A stretch of DNA of 8,541 nt from an uncultured Erysipelotrichaceae bacterium (GTDB lineage Bacteria > Bacillota_I > Bacilli_A > Erysipelotrichales > Erysipelotrichaceae). This document shows positions 5,258 to 8,541 of the stretch, one piece after another (position 1 is the stretch's first letter; each line of letters begins with the position of its first letter). The translations under genes were made by a program, and so were the position numbers. The stretch spans positions 1-8,541 of the forward strand of contig CADBND010000236.1 of assembly GCA_902795875.1 (NCBI GenBank), read 5' to 3'. The notes under the pieces are model-generated. The model saw nothing but the letters and a program-made list of their open reading frames with translations. It was not told the DNA's origin and did not search any database.

Positions 5258-6875
5258 AGTTCTGATTCATCAGGATCTTCTTCGGATTGTAGCGCATGAT
5301 CATGAAGGAAGGAATGACGACTGAGATCAATACGATCCCCAGACCCAGCACAAAGATCTCGGCTATGATCAAAGGAGAGACCGTCACTTCATACTCGGAT
5401 ACCAGATCCTCCAGAGTGATATCTGTCGTGTAATCCGTGCTCCACGGATCAAGATAATTGCCGGAGTTGAAATCCTCCTCTTCCTCAAGATCACTGGTCG
5501 CGATCTGTGCTTCCAGAACAGTATTGCCTATCCTCTTTGCGATCAGTGAACCGGATACCACGGATAATGAGAAACCAAGGATCGCCACGATCGCCAGTTC
5601 CACAAAGAACTGCGCGATCACCTTGATCTTGGAAGCACCTACGGAAAGTAAGACACCGATCTCATATTCCCTGGTCTTCAGAGTCAAAGCCGTGACCAGA
5701 GTGATGATGACGATCGCATTGATCACCACCAGCCAGACGATGAAGTTGGCATACATGCTTAACGTATCCAAAGGCTTGGCCAGTCTCTTGAATTCCTCGT
5801 TGTTCGCATCGAGCGAAGCAAATTGGGACAGTGTGGACTGATGATCCTCGATAAACTTATCCACATTGAGCGGATCGTCGAGAAGGATCGTCACATTCTC
5901 GATATACATGTTCTGTTCCATGTTGTCCGCGCTGGGACGGTTATCGGGATTGGAATAGTATTCATCATCCGGATCGGCTTGTGCAGCATAATAGTCAAAG
6001 TTTTTCTGCTGCATAGGCAATTGTGCCATGAATACGGTCGTCGTCGGAACAAAGATCATATTGTCGGGATTCTCGTAAGGTGAAGCATAATCGTAATTCG
6101 GTGAATCCGGCGTCAGAGGCGAATTGTGCGCAAAGATACCAACGATCTCCAGAGGAACATCGAGTTCCTCATCCGTGATACCGAAACGCTTTGTATAGGA
6201 AGAATTGTAGCTGGAAGCCAGCGTTATCTGATCGCCGACGCCCACACCGTTGGTCTGAGCCAGATTCTCGGAGATCACGCAAACACCGGCACCCCTATCG
6301 ATCTCTTCCTGATTGTAGAAACGGCCGTTCACGATCCGATAATCGCCATCTTCGAATTCGATCATGCCCGGATAAAGGTTGGACTTGATGAAGAAGTAAG
6401 GTTCCTTGTAGTTCTCACACTGCATCGTTCCCGATTCGTCGTACCAGCAGGACTGCCCGCCGCTTTCATCCATGTTCTGTTCCCGGGAATTTCCCAGATG
6501 AACGAAATCGAAAGAATTGTCCGAACCGGAATACCACATATTGTTGGAGATGGAGTTGGCGATACGGACCCTCTGATCCTGTAAGATCGGTTCCACATCG
6601 GCGATCTTGACACGGGGATAGTTCTTGTAGAACTCTTCAAGTTCATCCTCGTCTTCGATCGATTCCGCATAACGGGAGACCTTGTTGTAATCGATCGCAT
6701 ATGTGACGACCGCCCGCATCTTCTGACGGGTCAGTATCTTGGCACTTTCCGAAGCACTCGATACACCCAGACCGATGATGACCAGATTACCGATCAAAAA
6801 GAAAGTGAGCACCAGGAGGATCGTCTTGGATATCTTCCTGGTCACATTTTTGAATGCTCTGTTTATAAAATTCAT
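5256..6875 (-). CDS. MacB/FtsX-type ABC transporter permease with large ectodomain
   Basis: A 539-residue membrane protein with the four-helix MacB layout: TM1 about 18-40, a large extracellular domain about 41-374, TM2 about 376-399, TM3 about 423-446 and TM4 about 502-526. 'GRFYNQEEIDRGAGVCVISENLA' to 'GVGVGDQITL' (184-219) is the characteristic MacB-like core-domain block. 'REYEIGVLLSVGASKIKVI' (402-420) is the FtsX coupling segment that contacts the ATPase. The ectodomain holds Cys143, Cys153 and Cys199; the first two could form a disulfide. The TM3-TM4 loop (about 447-501) is long and acidic (LEEEED), longer than in a plain MacB. Such permeases dimerise and transmit ATP-driven motion across the membrane to export substrates or move a partner protein. 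The gene lies between the PASTA protein and the ATPase with 8- and 9-nt gaps. SD AGGAG at 6885-6881 supports the start. The substrate is unknown. Confidence 0.92.
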   Translation of the reverse strand: MNFINRAFKNVTRKISKTILLVLTFFLIGNLVIIGLGVSSASESAKILTRQKMRAVVTYAIDYNKVSRYAESIEDEDELEEFYKNYPRVKIADVEPILQDQRVRIANSISNNMWYSGSDNSFDFVHLGNSREQNMDESGGQSCWYDESGTMQCENYKEPYFFIKSNLYPGMIEFEDGDYRIVNGRFYNQEEIDRGAGVCVISENLAQTNGVGVGDQITLASSYNSSYTKRFGITDEELDVPLEIVGIFAHNSPLTPDSPNYDYASPYENPDNMIFVPTTTVFMAQLPMQQKNFDYYAAQADPDDEYYSNPDNRPSADNMEQNMYIENVTILLDDPLNVDKFIEDHQSTLSQFASLDANNEEFKRLAKPLDTLSMYANFIVWLVVINAIVIITLVTALTLKTREYEIGVLLSVGASKIKVIAQFFVELAIVAILGFSLSVVSGSLIAKRIGNTVLEAQIATSDLEEEEDFNSGNYLDPWSTDYTTDITLEDLVSEYEVTVSPLIIAEIFVLGLGIVLISVVIPSFMIMRYNPKKILMNQN

Positions 6876-6880
6876 AAAAA

Positions 6881-6885
6881 CTCCT
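6881..6885 (-). promoter_or_regulatory. SD of the permease gene overlapping the PASTA stop codon
   Basis: AGGAG at 6885-6881 overlaps the TAG stop (6886-6884) of the PASTA gene and lies 5 nt before ATG 6875. This is the same TAGGAG arrangement as at the permease-ATPase junction. Confidence 0.85.
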
Positions 6886-8401
6886 ATTCTTTATAAGCGT
6901 CATCGCATACGCTGATATAAAGGATGATATCTTCCGGCAGATAAGTACCTGCCCGGATCGGCTTATCGTCCCAACGTCTTGCCGAAATGACATCACCGTT
7001 GTTTTTGCCTTCCCTGTATTCGTATTCGACCTCATAAGTGACCTTCGCCTGATCACAAAGGATCCTGGCCTCTTCTTCAGTCAGTAAGCCTGCCGCAAGA
7101 TCGGTCCACTTCAAAGTCTTAATCGAATTGCCATCGTCATAATCGTAATCTTCCAGAAGGATATTCCTTCCTCTCGAGATCCAGGCGTTCAATGTACCGC
7201 CTACATAGACACCGTTGTCGTAGCGGATGATGGCACCGGCAGGAATATCATCAGAGAAATCCTTGATCCGGTTGACTGAGATATTCGCACCAAGGGCATT
7301 CTGTTCATCCTTCCAGTCATGCAGACCGCCGGTCGCATGATACTCCTGTCCCACAAAACCGGCCGGTACATCGACGATATTGCCAAGTGAAACGGTCAGT
7401 TCGATCAGCTCCGCCGGATCGATCAGAGAACCGGCAGCCAGAGACTGAGACAGGATGATGTTCTTCTCTTCCGAAGAATAAAGACCCTTCTCCATATCGA
7501 TGAAAGCAGTCGGATTCTTTCTTGACCAGGCCTCGACCTGTTTCTTGGTCCAGCCCACCATATTAGGCATATAGACCGCTACGCCCTTGGAAACGACGAC
7601 CGTCATGGAATCGCCTTCCTTGATCGTCTTACCGGAAGCGATGGATTGTGATATGACATAATCCAGATCGATCTTGTCCGAGTACTGTTCTACCTTTACC
7701 AGTTCGATCTTATTGGACTTCGCCCAGGCCTCTACGGTCGCAAACGGTTTCTTCTCGAAATCCTCGACTGTGACCTTACCTGCCGGAGCAGGCCCCTTGG
7801 AAACATTGATCCGCAGCGTACAGCCTCTGGTAAAGTTGTCTTCTTCACAACCGCTGAAAGAATAATCGATGACATTGTTTTCGACCACTTCGTTGTTGTA
7901 GGCTGTGATGGTCTTAGTCTTAAGCAGCTTGTTTTCGTTGATCCACTGCTGTATCTCGTCCTTGGTCATCGTCTCGAGATCAGGGACTGAGATCCTCTCA
8001 TCGGGATCAGGACCCAGTGAAAGCATGAAATTCAGTTTTACGTTCTTTCTTACTTTCTTGCCCGGTGCGACGCTTTGCGTCATGATGCTGTTTTCCGCTG
8101 CATCGAAATCGTAGGTATCGTCAAAGATGATGCCGGAAGCTTCTATTCCCTGCTGCTTGACCCAGGCCGCTACATCGCTTCTCGTTTTCCCGACAAAATC
8201 AGGCATCACGATCTTCGGAGCCCAGAACAGGAAATAAGAGCCGATCAGCAACGCGATCAGTATCGCCAAAGCAATGAACAGCGCTTTTATATTCAGAGGT
8301 CGTCTTTCTCTGGTGACAGGAACTCTTTCCTCCTCCTGGAAACTGGCCGGTTTTCCATCTTCCGCGGAAAACTGATCCAGGAAATTTTTTTCATCAGCCA
8401 T
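6884..8401 (-). CDS. Kinase-less multi-PASTA membrane protein of an ABC transporter operon
   Basis: A 505-residue protein with a charged cytoplasmic N-terminus (1-37), one membrane helix (about 38-60) and an extracellular chain of PASTA-like repeats: about 65-130, 138-203, 209-273, 276-341, 343-411 and a divergent last unit 414-499. Repeat landmarks are an opening MPDFVG / VPDL / MPNMVG segment, a helix carrying a Trp (80, 153, 226, 292, 363, 432) and a closing 'SQS-A-G' to 'VSKG' or 'SLG' stretch, for example 247-273. PASTA domains are known from PknB/Stk kinases and penicillin-binding proteins, where many bind peptidoglycan or muropeptides. No kinase or transpeptidase domain is present here. 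Likely disulfides are Cys185-Cys194 and perhaps Cys449-Cys499. As first gene of the operon with a MacB-type permease and ATPase, it is probably the wall-facing partner of that transporter (inference). The frame could begin at GTG 8419, but ATG 8401 has the well-placed SD. Confidence 0.88.
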   Translation of the reverse strand: MADEKNFLDQFSAEDGKPASFQEEERVPVTRERRPLNIKALFIALAILIALLIGSYFLFWAPKIVMPDFVGKTRSDVAAWVKQQGIEASGIIFDDTYDFDAAENSIMTQSVAPGKKVRKNVKLNFMLSLGPDPDERISVPDLETMTKDEIQQWINENKLLKTKTITAYNNEVVENNVIDYSFSGCEEDNFTRGCTLRINVSKGPAPAGKVTVEDFEKKPFATVEAWAKSNKIELVKVEQYSDKIDLDYVISQSIASGKTIKEGDSMTVVVSKGVAVYMPNMVGWTKKQVEAWSRKNPTAFIDMEKGLYSSEEKNIILSQSLAAGSLIDPAELIELTVSLGNIVDVPAGFVGQEYHATGGLHDWKDEQNALGANISVNRIKDFSDDIPAGAIIRYDNGVYVGGTLNAWISRGRNILLEDYDYDDGNSIKTLKWTDLAAGLLTEEEARILCDQAKVTYEVEYEYREGKNNGDVISARRWDDKPIRAGTYLPEDIILYISVCDDAYKE

Positions 8402-8408
8402 AACGATA

Positions 8409-8415
8409 CCCCCTT
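8409..8415 (-). promoter_or_regulatory. Ribosome binding site that decides the PASTA-protein start
   Basis: AAGGGGG at 8415-8409 lies 7 nt before ATG 8401. It falls inside the longer frame that begins at GTG 8419, which favours the ATG start. Confidence 0.7.
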
Positions 8416-8428
8416 GCACTCACCATCT

Positions 8429-8434
8429 ATTATA
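8429..8434 (-). promoter_or_regulatory. -10 box of the PASTA-ABC operon
   Basis: TATAAT at 8434-8429 on the minus strand predicts +1 near 8422 and a leader of about 20 nt ending at the SD. No good -35 box is found 16-18 nt upstream, so expression may depend on an activator or be weak. Confidence 0.5.
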
Positions 8435-8450
8435 ATTCCTAATACGGAAT
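8435..8450. promoter_or_regulatory. Palindrome next to the -10 box, possible operator
   Basis: ATTCC-TAATAC-GGAAT is a perfect 5-bp inverted repeat with a 6-bp spacer that abuts the -10 box and lies between -10 and -35. This is a typical place for a repressor or MerR-like activator site. The flanks extend the symmetry with one mismatch. No regulator gene is in the window. Confidence 0.3.
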
Positions 8451-8501
8451 AATACTCCTTAATTATCTACTAAGATTTTTTGCATTTTCGTCACATCACC
8501 A

Positions 8502-8537
8502 CGTATAGGAAAGAAGTTTTCCTTCCCTGTCCATACG
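8502..8537. other. Imperfect hairpin at the right edge of the window
   Basis: CGTAT (8502-8506) pairs with ATACG (8533-8537). Inside, GGAAAGAA (8508-8515) pairs with TTCCTTCC (8519-8526), including one G-T pair, around a GTT loop. No T tract follows on either strand, so it is not a clear terminator. It may be an operator or part of a leader or terminator continuing beyond the window. A weak plus-strand promoter-like pair (TTGCAT 8480-8485, TATAGG 8504-8509, 18-nt gap) overlaps it. Confidence 0.25.
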
Positions 8538-8541
8538 GTAA

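Noticed and set aside
6884..8401. Ser/Thr kinase (PknB-like) reading of the PASTA gene
   Set aside because: Only 37 charged residues precede the membrane helix and no kinase motifs are present. No kinase gene is next to it in the window.
8402..8419. GTG start for the PASTA protein at 8419
   Set aside because: The SD AAGGGGG for ATG 8401 lies inside this extension, and no SD precedes the GTG.
8459..8485. Eight-codon minus-strand mini-ORF beginning MQKILVDN, reminiscent of a response-regulator start
   Set aside because: It is very short, lies upstream of the predicted operon promoter and has no SD. The resemblance is to a few residues only and is probably chance.

Overview
The window looks like chromosomal DNA from a Gram-positive bacterium of the phylum Bacillota (Firmicutes). 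Evidence seen directly: strong AGGAGG-type ribosome binding sites, TATAAT-type -10 boxes, short intergenic gaps, an XpaC-family membrane protein and a multi-PASTA surface protein. Base composition looks intermediate, with many ATC, GAT and AAG codons. An Erysipelotrichia-like host is my best guess, but it is a guess. I see no phage, transposon, integron, CRISPR, tRNA or rRNA sequence.

Left part (1-2464, minus strand): a tightly coupled three-gene operon. Transcription order is an XpaC-family membrane protein (1511-2464), a small unrecognised protein (999-1511) and an AAA+ protein resembling the second ATPase domain of ClpB/ClpA (997 to beyond the left edge). In the AAA+ protein the Walker A lysine, the Walker B Asp-Glu and the usual pore-loop segment are all replaced or missing. 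This is the most unusual feature of the window: it looks like a membrane-linked pseudo-unfoldase module. The operon's promoter has an extended -10 box that predicts a leader of only about 3 nt, with no Shine-Dalgarno sequence.

Middle part: diverging from that operon is a plus-strand gene (2578-3165) for a highly charged, helical, Cys/Trp/His-free protein resembling LEA or apolipoprotein-type proteins. It has a clear promoter, a perfect ribosome binding site and an intrinsic terminator. The terminator is probably shared with the convergent guanine deaminase gene (3214-4512, minus), a purine salvage/catabolism enzyme with its own short promoter region.

Right part (4569-8401, minus strand): a second operon coding, in order, for a single-pass membrane protein with about six PASTA-like extracellular repeats and no kinase domain, a MacB/FtsX-type four-helix permease with a large ectodomain, and its LolD/MacB-type ATPase. 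Both internal junctions have the SD overlapping the upstream TAG stop codon. The arrangement suggests that the PASTA protein is a surface partner of the transporter, perhaps contacting peptidoglycan, and that the transporter works by mechanotransmission across the envelope. The last 140 bases hold the operon promoter, a palindrome next to its -10 box and an imperfect hairpin at the edge.
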